A DNA stretch of 64,000 bases. It comes from Robertmurraya sp. FSL R5-0851 (GTDB lineage: Bacteria; Bacillota; Bacilli; Bacillales; Cytobacillaceae). The DNA lies in NCBI RefSeq assembly GCF_038002965.1, contig NZ_JBBOOE010000001.1, positions 2,275,001 to 2,339,000 of the forward strand, written 5' to 3'. The position numbers and the translations under genes are program-made. The notes beneath the pieces were generated by a model. The model was not told the origin of the DNA, did not search any database, and saw nothing but the letters and a program-made list of their open reading frames with translations. Positions 25,818-33,439 of this stretch are shown here, in pieces. The first letter of the stretch is position 1. Each line of letters begins with the position of its first letter.

Positions 25818-26755
25818 GCTACTTTCTCCTCTCTAAATAGCTTTTTAATAATGATTGAAATTACGACTAAGAAAATCGTGAATACTAACGTAATCGCACT
25901 GGCATATCCAATGTTTCGATGACGGAATCCATACTCATAAATATATTGCAAAATGGTAATCGTGGAGTAATCTGGACCTCCACCTGTCATAACCATCGGT
26001 TGAACGATGAGTTTAAAAGCCTGAATCGTAGTGGTAATCACTAAAAACATCAGAATGGGTTTTAATGAAGGAATGGTAATAAATAAAAACTTTTGAAACG
26101 CATTGGCTCCATCAATATCCGCTGCCTCATAAAGGCTTCCATCAATATTTTTAAGTCCCGCTAAAAAGATCATCATTTGATACCCACACCCTGACCATGC
26201 AGAGATCCCAATGATCGTATACATTGCTTGAGACGCACTGGAGAGGAAAGGCTGCTTGGAAATCCCAACATTCGCAAGGAGTTCATTAATTAAACCAGAT
26301 GTAGGGTTTAACATGACCGTCCAAAGGATTGAGATCACAACAAGAGATAAAACAGCTGGAGAAAAATAAGCAGTACGGAAGAATCCTACACCTCTGATTT
26401 TTTTGTTAACAATGAGAGCAAGTCCAAGTGCCATTGACAGTTGCAGAGGAACAACAAACACCACAAACTTTAACGTGTTTTTAAAACTTTGGATCAACAC
26501 TTCATCTGTCAGCATTCGCTTAAAGTTTTCAAGTCCAATATATTCCTTGTCGTTTGGTTTTAATAAATAGTAATCTGTAAACCCGTACGTAAACGCTAGA
26601 ATAATAGGTAATACAATAAAGAGAATCGCCAGTATTAAAGCAGGTGTTAAAAATCCGTAAGCGGACACGATATCTCTTGTTTTGTAATGTTCACTTTGTT
26701 TGAGGTGTTCAGTTGTATTTCTCACTTTTACAATACGTTTGATCAATTTCTTCAT
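25814..26755 (-). CDS. Carbohydrate ABC transporter permease, MalF type (CUT1)
   Basis: This is the partner permease, with six membrane segments starting near residue 35 and the conserved loop EAADIDGANAFQKFLFITIP close to residue 220. I start at ATG 26755 because AAGGGG lies 8 nt upstream; the GTG at 26764 abuts that site. It follows the binding-protein gene after a strong hairpin that probably lowers expression of the permeases relative to the binding protein, a common arrangement. Length is 313 aa. Confidence 0.9.
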   Translation of the reverse strand: MKKLIKRIVKVRNTTEHLKQSEHYKTRDIVSAYGFLTPALILAILFIVLPIILAFTYGFTDYYLLKPNDKEYIGLENFKRMLTDEVLIQSFKNTLKFVVFVVPLQLSMALGLALIVNKKIRGVGFFRTAYFSPAVLSLVVISILWTVMLNPTSGLINELLANVGISKQPFLSSASQAMYTIIGISAWSGCGYQMMIFLAGLKNIDGSLYEAADIDGANAFQKFLFITIPSLKPILMFLVITTTIQAFKLIVQPMVMTGGGPDYSTITILQYIYEYGFRHRNIGYASAITLVFTIFLVVISIIIKKLFREEKVA

Positions 26756-26775
26756 GGTCCACACCCCTTTTTAAA

Positions 26776-26815
26776 AAGAGTAAGAGGTGAGGTCATTCCC
26801 TCACCTCTTACTTTT
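26776..26815 (-). terminator. Partial terminator between binding-protein and permease genes
   Basis: AAGAGTAAGAGGTGAGG (26776-26792) pairs with CCTCACCTCTTACTT from 26799 around a short loop, and on the minus strand CTCTTTTT follows. It probably ends most transcripts after the binding-protein gene and stabilises that mRNA. Confidence 0.75.
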
Positions 26816-26824
26816 AACAACCGA

Positions 26825-28204
26825 TTATTTTTTGTACTTGGCAAATTCTAATTCAATTTTCTTCGATGCATCGTCTACATATTTCTTGATTGTTGCTTCA
26901 TCTGTCGCTTTGTTTTGAGCGATTTTTAGAATAACGTCTTTTGCAAAGGTTTCAGAAAGATAAGGATATCCAGGTGATACCGGACGAGATTTGTTTGTGT
27001 TTTCAACTTGATACTTTAATACGGTCCATGCATCGTTGTGATATGGGTTGTCCGTATTGGTATCAATCGCGTCAACAGAATTAATTCTGGTTGGAATAGA
27101 ACCGTTTTTAGCGAAGTATTCTTTTGATGCTTCGTCGTTTGTTAACCATTCCATGACTTCAACGATTTGCTTAACGCGTTCTTCGTCTTCTTCTTGTCCG
27201 TTTCGAACAAATGCCCAAGAACCAGATGGTGTGTATAACCCGTCGAAGTCTTCACTCATTTTCGGATAACGAACGGTCTTGAATTTTAAGTCAGGATAAT
27301 TATTGATTAGTTCATTTACATACCAGAATCCACTAACAGATAGTGCTGATTTTCCTGTATGGAATGTTTTTTCAGATTCTGTCGCACTAGCAAGTGCTGG
27401 CTCAGCAAATAATTGCGCATATTTTGTTAATGCTTCTACACTTTTCTTACTGTTTAAGACGCCATCAACAGTGACACCATCTTCAGCAACGATGTTTGCA
27501 TCATTTCCCCAAAGAAGTGGTGTGAAGTAGTATGTTCCTAATTCATAGGCACCTGCAGTAATGTCTGTTAATAATAGACTTACAGCCGCTTCATAATTTG
27601 CAAACACTGGATCATTCGACGATTTTGCAAACTCGTCCACTTTTCTTGATAACTCAATAAATTGATCCCATGTCCAGTCTTGATCCAGTGATGGAACTAA
27701 TGCTTTTATATCTTCAGGTAGTGCATTGATCATGTCTTCGTTATACATGATGGCTACGCCTGAATCAGAATAACCCATTCCGTAGAATTTCCCGTCCACT
27801 GTTCCTTGGTCGATGATTGCTTGCGTGAATCCATCTTTGAATCCTTCGCTCATGTATCCATCTAGTTCTCCAAGTAATCCTGAATCAACATAAGCCCCAA
27901 TATCAGGTCCGTCTAATGTAAAAATATCAGGCATGTCGTTTGCTGTAATTGCTGCATTCAGCTTATCAATGTAGCCTGAACCAGCTCCTGCACGTGTGAT
28001 GTTTTGTATTTCAACTTTAGGTCCGTCTGGATGAGCCTCATTGTAGCTCTTTACTCGGTCAGCAAACATCTTTCCTTCTGGATGATCTGCCGCGGCTTGT
28101 GTCCAAACGACAATTTTGTCACTGCCGCTAGTTTTGTCTGAACTACAAGCTACTAACGAAAAGACTAAAGACAGTATTGAAACAAACAATATTAACTTCT
28201 TCAT
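26825..28204 (-). CDS. Sugar ABC transporter substrate-binding lipoprotein
   Basis: This lipid-anchored binding protein captures the sugar outside the membrane for the MalFG-type permeases. The signal peptide ends in the lipobox LVACSS (cysteine about residue 20), and the mature part has the family-1 solute-binding fold with ANDMPDIFTLDGPD and GSWAFVRNG. Length (459 aa) is normal. GGGGAGAGG precedes the ATG. Three regularly spaced TGAAAGCGC elements lie just upstream, suggesting catabolite or LacI-type control. It is the first gene of the sugar operon, followed by permeases and GH32 hydrolase. Confidence 0.9.
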   Translation of the reverse strand: MKKLILFVSILSLVFSLVACSSDKTSGSDKIVVWTQAAADHPEGKMFADRVKSYNEAHPDGPKVEIQNITRAGAGSGYIDKLNAAITANDMPDIFTLDGPDIGAYVDSGLLGELDGYMSEGFKDGFTQAIIDQGTVDGKFYGMGYSDSGVAIMYNEDMINALPEDIKALVPSLDQDWTWDQFIELSRKVDEFAKSSNDPVFANYEAAVSLLLTDITAGAYELGTYYFTPLLWGNDANIVAEDGVTVDGVLNSKKSVEALTKYAQLFAEPALASATESEKTFHTGKSALSVSGFWYVNELINNYPDLKFKTVRYPKMSEDFDGLYTPSGSWAFVRNGQEEDEERVKQIVEVMEWLTNDEASKEYFAKNGSIPTRINSVDAIDTNTDNPYHNDAWTVLKYQVENTNKSRPVSPGYPYLSETFAKDVILKIAQNKATDEATIKKYVDDASKKIELEFAKYKK

Positions 28205-28235
28205 ACCTCTCCCCCTATTTCTCTCAATATATTTT

Positions 28236-28312
28236 CAAGCGCTTTCATTATTGAAGTACGAGTTAGCTTGGCGCTTTCATAAGTTAATGATAAGGTATAT
28301 AAAGCGCTTTCA
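28236..28312. promoter_or_regulatory. Three evenly spaced cre/LacI-like elements
   Basis: On the minus strand TGAAAGCGCTTG, TGAAAGCGCCAA and TTGAAAGCGCTTT have GCGC cores at 28239-28242, 28271-28274 and 28304-28307. Spacing is 32 and 33 bp, close to three helical turns. Each resembles the CcpA cre consensus, but a dedicated LacI-family regulator is also possible. Confidence 0.6.
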
Positions 28313-28526
28313 AAATGCGACATTTCTCTAAAAAATGTTTAAATTCTTATTATTGAAAAAAAATACTAAAAGATTCTGTTTTTTCGAGTACTTTCTTTTT
28401 AAAATACACAAGAATTAACGTATGAATTGCCATAGCTTTTCTTTCTTTATTTACGTTTCTACGAAATCGAGGGTCAAAACAAACTTATCTGTTGAGGGTT
28501 AGGTTAAGCACATCCGAGATGATATA

Positions 28527-28715
28527 TAGACGGAGAAATTCCGCCTAATAATTAATAATTATGAAAAAAAGCAAAAATAGACGGAGAGATTCCGCCTATT
28601 GGCTCGAAAACTTAGAAAATAGGAGATTTTGCTTTGCATAAGCGGAAAACCTTCCCCTATTTCCCCCGGAACAAGGCTCTATTCTGCATCTAGCCGGAAA
28701 TTCTCCGCTTATTAT
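28527..28715. repeat. Cluster of short GCGGA/TCCGC palindromes
   Basis: Two similar hairpins, TAGACGGAGAAATTCCGCCTA (28527-28547) and its near copy ending 28600, are followed by AAGCGGAAAACC and TAGCCGGAAATTCTCCGCTTA (28691-28711 region). Such intergenic palindromes occur in several Bacillus-group genomes. The rest of 28205-28767 is AT-rich DNA with the cre-like elements and the start of the binding-protein transcript. Confidence 0.55.
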
Positions 28716-28767
28716 ACTTTTGCTAGTTTCTCGATTACGGAGTTTTATCAAAACGGAACACTTTAAC

Positions 28768-29955
28768 CTAGTTGGGAGAGGCTTCCTTATTTTTTACTAG
28801 TTTACGATATTCGCTTGGTGTATTTTTCATTTTCCTTTTAAATACTTGGCTGAAGTAGCGCTGATCGGCATAGCCTACTTTTTCGGCAATTTCATATGTC
28901 TTAAGATCTGTATTTTGCAGGAAAAGGCATGCATATTCTATTCTGACATTTGTTAAATAATCGAGAAATGTAAGACCGGTTTTTTGTTTAAAAAGCAAGC
29001 AGAAATAGCTAACACTTAACCCTACTTGTTCCGCTGTCTGCTCCATGCCTATATCGGTTTGAAAGTTTTTTCGGATATAGTTGAGTGCCTCTTCCATCAT
29101 ATCTGCAGCGGATTGGCTGGGCTTATATTCTTTCTTTAACCGCTCCTCTGTCAAAACATTACCACTTATATAGTTTTCATATTTAAGTAATTCCTTGGCA
29201 GCATCAACGGAATGCTTTATTTCAAATAACTGCTCAACGACTTTACCAACAGAGATGATGCAAGGGTCAGCCCCTGCAGAAAGAAGTTGCTGTGAAAATG
29301 CATCGGTAATATCAGCTGCTTGATTGATAAAGTCCTTTGCCATTTCAACGACTACTATCACTTCTCTATCTGACAGCTTGTAAACAAATAAATCCGCATT
29401 CCACTTAGAAACAAAGTCTTCAATTTTTGTAATAATTAATTCGATTTCTTCCTTAAAGTTTTTTAATATTACTGAGAAATAAAGAGCTTGCTTGTTGTTG
29501 ATTTGTGCGTCCACTTTCCCGGATGTAATCAGCTCATATATCGCATATTTCTCATGCTCATACACAGTTACTTTTTGAGCTTTTATCTTGTTAAGTGCTC
29601 TTTTAACGCAATCTTCCAATTCATCATAATCAATGGGCTTTAAAATATAGTCAAACGCGTTATTTTTAATGGCTTCTTTTGCATATTCAAAATCATCATA
29701 GCCGCTTATTAAAATCACCAGTGGCTTATGATCGATCTGATTTAATGTTTTTAGCAGTTCAATTCCGCTCATTTCGGGCATTGAAATATCCGTTAATAGA
29801 AGATCTGCTTGTTGATTTTTGATGATCTTCATAACTTCTTGTCCATTTTCAGCTGTCCCAATGATTTCACAGTCTAATCCCTGCCAATCAATGATTTGTG
29901 TAAGATTATTTAAAATTAACTTTTCGTCATCCGCAATTACTACTTTATTTCGCAT
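28768..29955 (-). CDS. Response regulator with AraC-type DNA-binding domain (YesN type)
   Basis: The N-terminal receiver (residues 1-120) carries phosphorylatable D56 in LLLTDISMPEMSG and the KPIDYDEL segment. A middle region of unknown fold follows, and residues 295-390 form two AraC helix-turn-helix motifs ending in KVGYADQRYFSQVFKRKMKNTPSEYRK. It is translated directly after the kinase gene (TAG-ATG join, AAAGGTG upstream). In this subfamily the pair regulates neighbouring sugar ABC operons, so the fructan-type genes upstream of 28204 are the presumed target. Confidence 0.92.
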   Translation of the reverse strand: MRNKVVIADDEKLILNNLTQIIDWQGLDCEIIGTAENGQEVMKIIKNQQADLLLTDISMPEMSGIELLKTLNQIDHKPLVILISGYDDFEYAKEAIKNNAFDYILKPIDYDELEDCVKRALNKIKAQKVTVYEHEKYAIYELITSGKVDAQINNKQALYFSVILKNFKEEIELIITKIEDFVSKWNADLFVYKLSDREVIVVVEMAKDFINQAADITDAFSQQLLSAGADPCIISVGKVVEQLFEIKHSVDAAKELLKYENYISGNVLTEERLKKEYKPSQSAADMMEEALNYIRKNFQTDIGMEQTAEQVGLSVSYFCLLFKQKTGLTFLDYLTNVRIEYACLFLQNTDLKTYEIAEKVGYADQRYFSQVFKRKMKNTPSEYRKLVKNKEASPN

Positions 29956-31710
29956 CTAATCACCTTTAATCGGAAATGAAATTTTAATTACCGTCCCTTT
30001 ATTTTTCATCGAACAAATGATGAGACCATATTTCTCTCCGTAAAAAAGTCTCATCCGCTCATCAACATTGCGTACACCGTGACCATTATTTGCCTGACTA
30101 TGCAGATTTTCTAGTCTCCAATTATTTAGTTGCATCAGTACACGTTCATCAATACCCTTACCATTATCTTCAATCCAAAATTCACCTTGGCCGTTTGATA
30201 TCGTACCCCTAATCTTAATCAGCCCTTCTTCATCATCTCTTTTTGAAAACTCATGGATTAAAATATTTTCTACAAGCGGCTGTAGAATTAATTTAAGGAT
30301 CGGATAATGATTCAGCTCTTCCACTACATCTACTTCAAAAGAAAATCGATTATTAAATCTTATTTTCTGAATTTCCAGATAACTAATTACATGACGGATC
30401 TCATCTTTTACTTTCACTTCATACCCTCCATTAATGCTAATGCGCAACAGCTTACCAAGGTTAATCGTCATTCTACTAATTTCCCTTTGCCCGTTTAAAG
30501 CGGCGAGTGCATTAATGGATTCAAGTGTATTGTATAAAAAATGAGGATTGATTTGCTGCTGTAGCACTTTAAACTGAGCCTCACGCTTGCGTTCCTGTTC
30601 TGTCTCAATATCTCTCATTAATTGTTGAAGTTTTCCGGTCATGTTATTAAAGCCTTGCGAAATATTTTGTAATTCTTGAAATTTAAATCTTCCCATTCGT
30701 TTGCTCAGCGTGCCTCTTTCAACATGCTTCATGCCATTTAATAGTTCATGAATAAAGCGAGAAATTCTTTTTAAATACAAAAAATTAAATAAACCGGCGG
30801 TTAACACTGTAAACCCTACTACGAGTAACATAGTGTTTCGAATATTGACAATATCACTCGCAATCGTTTTCAATGGCTTTATTGATACTAGAATGAGCTG
30901 TGTGTTACCTCCGGTTTCAAAACTAGACGGCATATAGGTAATTAAACTTTTTTCACCGTCCCATTCATCCGTAAGGTAACCACTTTTATTTGTTGGAAAT
31001 TCAGCAAAACTTTCAATGTCCAGAGTTTTACCAATGAAATTTCGATTTAATGAATAAAGCACGGTCCCCTCTTTATTTACAATCAATTCATGGCTGGGAC
31101 CTCCATAAATATCTTTGAAAATAGGATCAAATAAATCTAGTTTTACATGTAGTATTAAATACCCTAAATTATCAAGCGTGTTTATATCCTTTACGACTCT
31201 AGATTGAGTTAGAATATAGTCCTGGCTAAAAACAAGATTTTGATTTTCATATGGTGTTAACCAAACCGGACGACCTTTCTCCTGTAAAAGCTTATCCAAA
31301 AACAAATTTGAGCGAAGATCATCTAAGCTCGTAACCATATCATCGGTAAAAGTAATCACATCCCCATCATGCCTATAAAGAACAAGATTATCAATCTGTG
31401 AATTTCCATACATCTTTCCAGCGATTTCCTGCTGATCGCTGTAAAATTCATAGATCGAGGATGTATTTTGTGTATTTAAATAGTCCTGAATGGCACTTGA
31501 TGAAACAATATAGTCAGAAAAGGAATTCACTTCAGTAACAGCAGCTAATAAATTTCGATCAACCGCCTTTAAAGTTTGAATCATTTGCTCACTAATATTT
31601 TTTTGTAAGGTGGTGGATGAAATTTTGTATGAAACAATCCCTAGTATAATGATAGGAATTAATACAAAACAGATAAAAGCTATAATTAACTTATGCTGAA
31701 ATTTTAACAT
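29956..31710 (-). CDS. Sensor histidine kinase (YesM type)
   Basis: This is a membrane sensor with one helix near residues 7-29, an extracellular sensing region of about 250 residues, a second helix near 290-310, a HAMP linker (FLKRISRFIHELLNGMKHVERG region) and a His_kinase domain with QQQINPHFLYNTLESIN, whose H is the phosphorylation site. The ATP-binding region shows EDNGKGID. Length is 584 aa. It is followed immediately by the cognate regulator and preceded by a second sugar-binding lipoprotein gene 17 bp upstream, which may present the ligand to the sensor. Confidence 0.92.
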   Translation of the reverse strand: MLKFQHKLIIAFICFVLIPIIILGIVSYKISSTTLQKNISEQMIQTLKAVDRNLLAAVTEVNSFSDYIVSSSAIQDYLNTQNTSSIYEFYSDQQEIAGKMYGNSQIDNLVLYRHDGDVITFTDDMVTSLDDLRSNLFLDKLLQEKGRPVWLTPYENQNLVFSQDYILTQSRVVKDINTLDNLGYLILHVKLDLFDPIFKDIYGGPSHELIVNKEGTVLYSLNRNFIGKTLDIESFAEFPTNKSGYLTDEWDGEKSLITYMPSSFETGGNTQLILVSIKPLKTIASDIVNIRNTMLLVVGFTVLTAGLFNFLYLKRISRFIHELLNGMKHVERGTLSKRMGRFKFQELQNISQGFNNMTGKLQQLMRDIETEQERKREAQFKVLQQQINPHFLYNTLESINALAALNGQREISRMTINLGKLLRISINGGYEVKVKDEIRHVISYLEIQKIRFNNRFSFEVDVVEELNHYPILKLILQPLVENILIHEFSKRDDEEGLIKIRGTISNGQGEFWIEDNGKGIDERVLMQLNNWRLENLHSQANNGHGVRNVDERMRLFYGEKYGLIICSMKNKGTVIKISFPIKGD

Positions 31711-31727
31711 ATCGGCACCTAATTCTT

Positions 31728-32948
31728 TTAATTAGAATAACGGTTAAACATCTCTTGTAGATTCTTAAGATAAACATCCATATTGTGATCATAGTAAAAC
31801 TGTGCTGTATATTTTCGAAAATCAGATTCTGCAGCTGTTCCACCTGCCCAGTAATGATTTGGCCAATTTACTATTTGCCCATTTGCAATTTTTTCTCTTA
31901 TTAAATGACTTTCTTGATGGGTGTTTGTGACTCCTATAACCGCACTGATCGAACCTTCAAAATCGGATATCCTTTGAGCGTTTTCCTTTTTTATTAAAAA
32001 CGCTAAAAACGATTTCGCTACTTTAGGATGTTGCGTATCAGCTGAAATGGCAAATCCAATATCCACTCCTCCCAACACATGATGATCCTTTTGATTCGAT
32101 GCAGGAAACGGAAAAATCCCATAATTTAAATAAGGATTTGACTTTTCGATCATCTTTAACGCCCAAGTTCCCATAATGTACATGGATCCTTCACCATGCG
32201 CAAATTTATTATTTACCTCATAATAGCTGTCTTCAAAAGAATTGGGCTGCACATATGAAAGCACAGTTAGGGTTTTTTCTGATATTTCCCTCCACCTTGG
32301 ATCAGATACAATGGAAAACTCATTCTTTTCCCAATAGCTCGTCTCGAATTCATTGGCTACTAGATTTAGATTAAAAATACTCGCCTGGTTTGTATCTTTG
32401 TTTGGCATGAGTAAAGGTGTTTTTCCATTAGACTTTAAATCTTCCAAAACTTGCACAAACGAATTCCAACTGTTAGGAACCGATAAATGTAATTCTTCGA
32501 AATGATCCTTATTATATAGAACTCCTACAGCATTTTGCGTTAAGGCAGCACCGTACATCTTTCCGTTTATAAGATAACGATTTTGGATAGTGGGTTGGAT
32601 ATTTTTAATGAAGGGTTCATTTGATAAATCAAGCAAATATCCTTTTTCAGCTCTTACTTTATAATCTTGTTCGATCGGATAGGTAATAAATAGATCTGGA
32701 ATATCACCTCTCGCAATTCTTGCCTTTAACACGGTCATCGGCTCAGGTACAATGACCTGCTTTATCGTAACGTTAGGATGCTGTTTTTCAAACTCTTGAA
32801 TAAGTTCATTAAAGATCACTTCTGTCTCAGGTTTCGGTGAAAAAAATTCAAGTTCAATCTTATCTTTTTTTTGGAGAGATTGATCTATTTCATTTCCTGT
32901 ACAACCGGCTAACAAGAGTATGATAAGAATAGAAAGTAATCGCTTCAT
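31728..32948 (-). CDS. Second sugar ABC-type binding lipoprotein, in the kinase operon
   Basis: This extracytoplasmic binding protein has signal peptide MKRLLSILIILLLAGC with a lipobox cysteine at residue 16. I start at ATG 32948 because AGGAGGG lies just upstream; the longer frame to 33044 adds a charged leader without a ribosome site. Length is 406 aa. Family-1 features include DIPDLFITYPIEQ and GTWALKM. It has no permease partners of its own and heads the kinase-regulator operon, so it probably serves as a sensory co-receptor rather than a transporter subunit, as reported for some YesMN systems. That role is inference. Confidence 0.85.
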   Translation of the reverse strand: MKRLLSILIILLLAGCTGNEIDQSLQKKDKIELEFFSPKPETEVIFNELIQEFEKQHPNVTIKQVIVPEPMTVLKARIARGDIPDLFITYPIEQDYKVRAEKGYLLDLSNEPFIKNIQPTIQNRYLINGKMYGAALTQNAVGVLYNKDHFEELHLSVPNSWNSFVQVLEDLKSNGKTPLLMPNKDTNQASIFNLNLVANEFETSYWEKNEFSIVSDPRWREISEKTLTVLSYVQPNSFEDSYYEVNNKFAHGEGSMYIMGTWALKMIEKSNPYLNYGIFPFPASNQKDHHVLGGVDIGFAISADTQHPKVAKSFLAFLIKKENAQRISDFEGSISAVIGVTNTHQESHLIREKIANGQIVNWPNHYWAGGTAAESDFRKYTAQFYYDHNMDVYLKNLQEMFNRYSN

Positions 32949-33128
32949 ATACCCTCCTAAATAATATCTAACTAATACTTTGTTAATCTTTATATATACT
33001 ATAAATCTCACTATTTTGCTTAGCAATCTTTTATTTTCATTCAATTCATTCTATCCAATTTGACCATCTAAAAATACTATAGAAAAATCTTAATTACTTT
33101 CTTCGTATTTACGACAAATGAAAAGAAA

Positions 33129-33270
33129 ATGAATTTTAATGGAATGAACGTCGGGGGTGATGGGGTTGCAATGGGGTTGATCCTTAGAAAAGATCTGGTT
33201 GGTCAATATACGAGGTTAATAGCAGAAATAATGCAGTATGCTAACGATGGTACAAAAATAATGAAACTGC
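33129..33270 (+). pseudogene. C-terminal remnant of a DUF3231 gene
   Basis: The frame encodes AMGLILRKDLVGQYTRLIAE then IMQYANDGTKIM, which lines up with ALSVNARRDLGAKYLRLILE and LLHFADDGANIM in the intact DUF3231 protein at 19667-20686. The upstream 300 residues are gone and no start codon with a ribosome site remains. A strong hairpin after it may be the original terminator. Confidence 0.7.
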
Positions 33271-33310
33271 CCCCCTTATTGATAGATTTATATCTGACAA
33301 TAAGGGGGGC
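33269..33310. terminator. C-rich hairpin after the DUF3231 remnant
   Basis: GCCCCCCTTATTG (33269-33281) pairs perfectly with CAATAAGGGGGGC (33298-33310), and outer bases extend the stem. The following T-run is weak on both strands. Confidence 0.6.
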
Positions 33311-33315
33311 GGTTA

Positions 33316-33429
33316 TTATCTTGAAGACTTCCACTTTCGAAAAAAAGCCTGCCATTGTATCTTTTCTGATTCCTTTTTAGCTAACATTAGCTCGCCACCA
33401 GGAAAAGGTTCAATCAATTTGTCTATTTT
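33316..33429 (-). pseudogene. Possible C-terminal fragment of an unknown gene
   Basis: Between two stops the minus strand encodes DKLIEPFPGGELMLAKKESE and then KIQWQAFFRKWKSSR. The composition is protein-like and unlike random AT-rich DNA, but there is no start and I do not recognise the family. It could equally be chance. The remaining gene-free DNA from 32949 to 33128 shows nothing. Confidence 0.3.
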
Positions 33430-33439
33430 CTATTTCCAA

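Noticed and set aside
28501..28720. CRISPR-like array from the repeated GCGGA units
   Set aside because: The units are palindromic, differ from each other, have irregular spacing and no cas genes are near.
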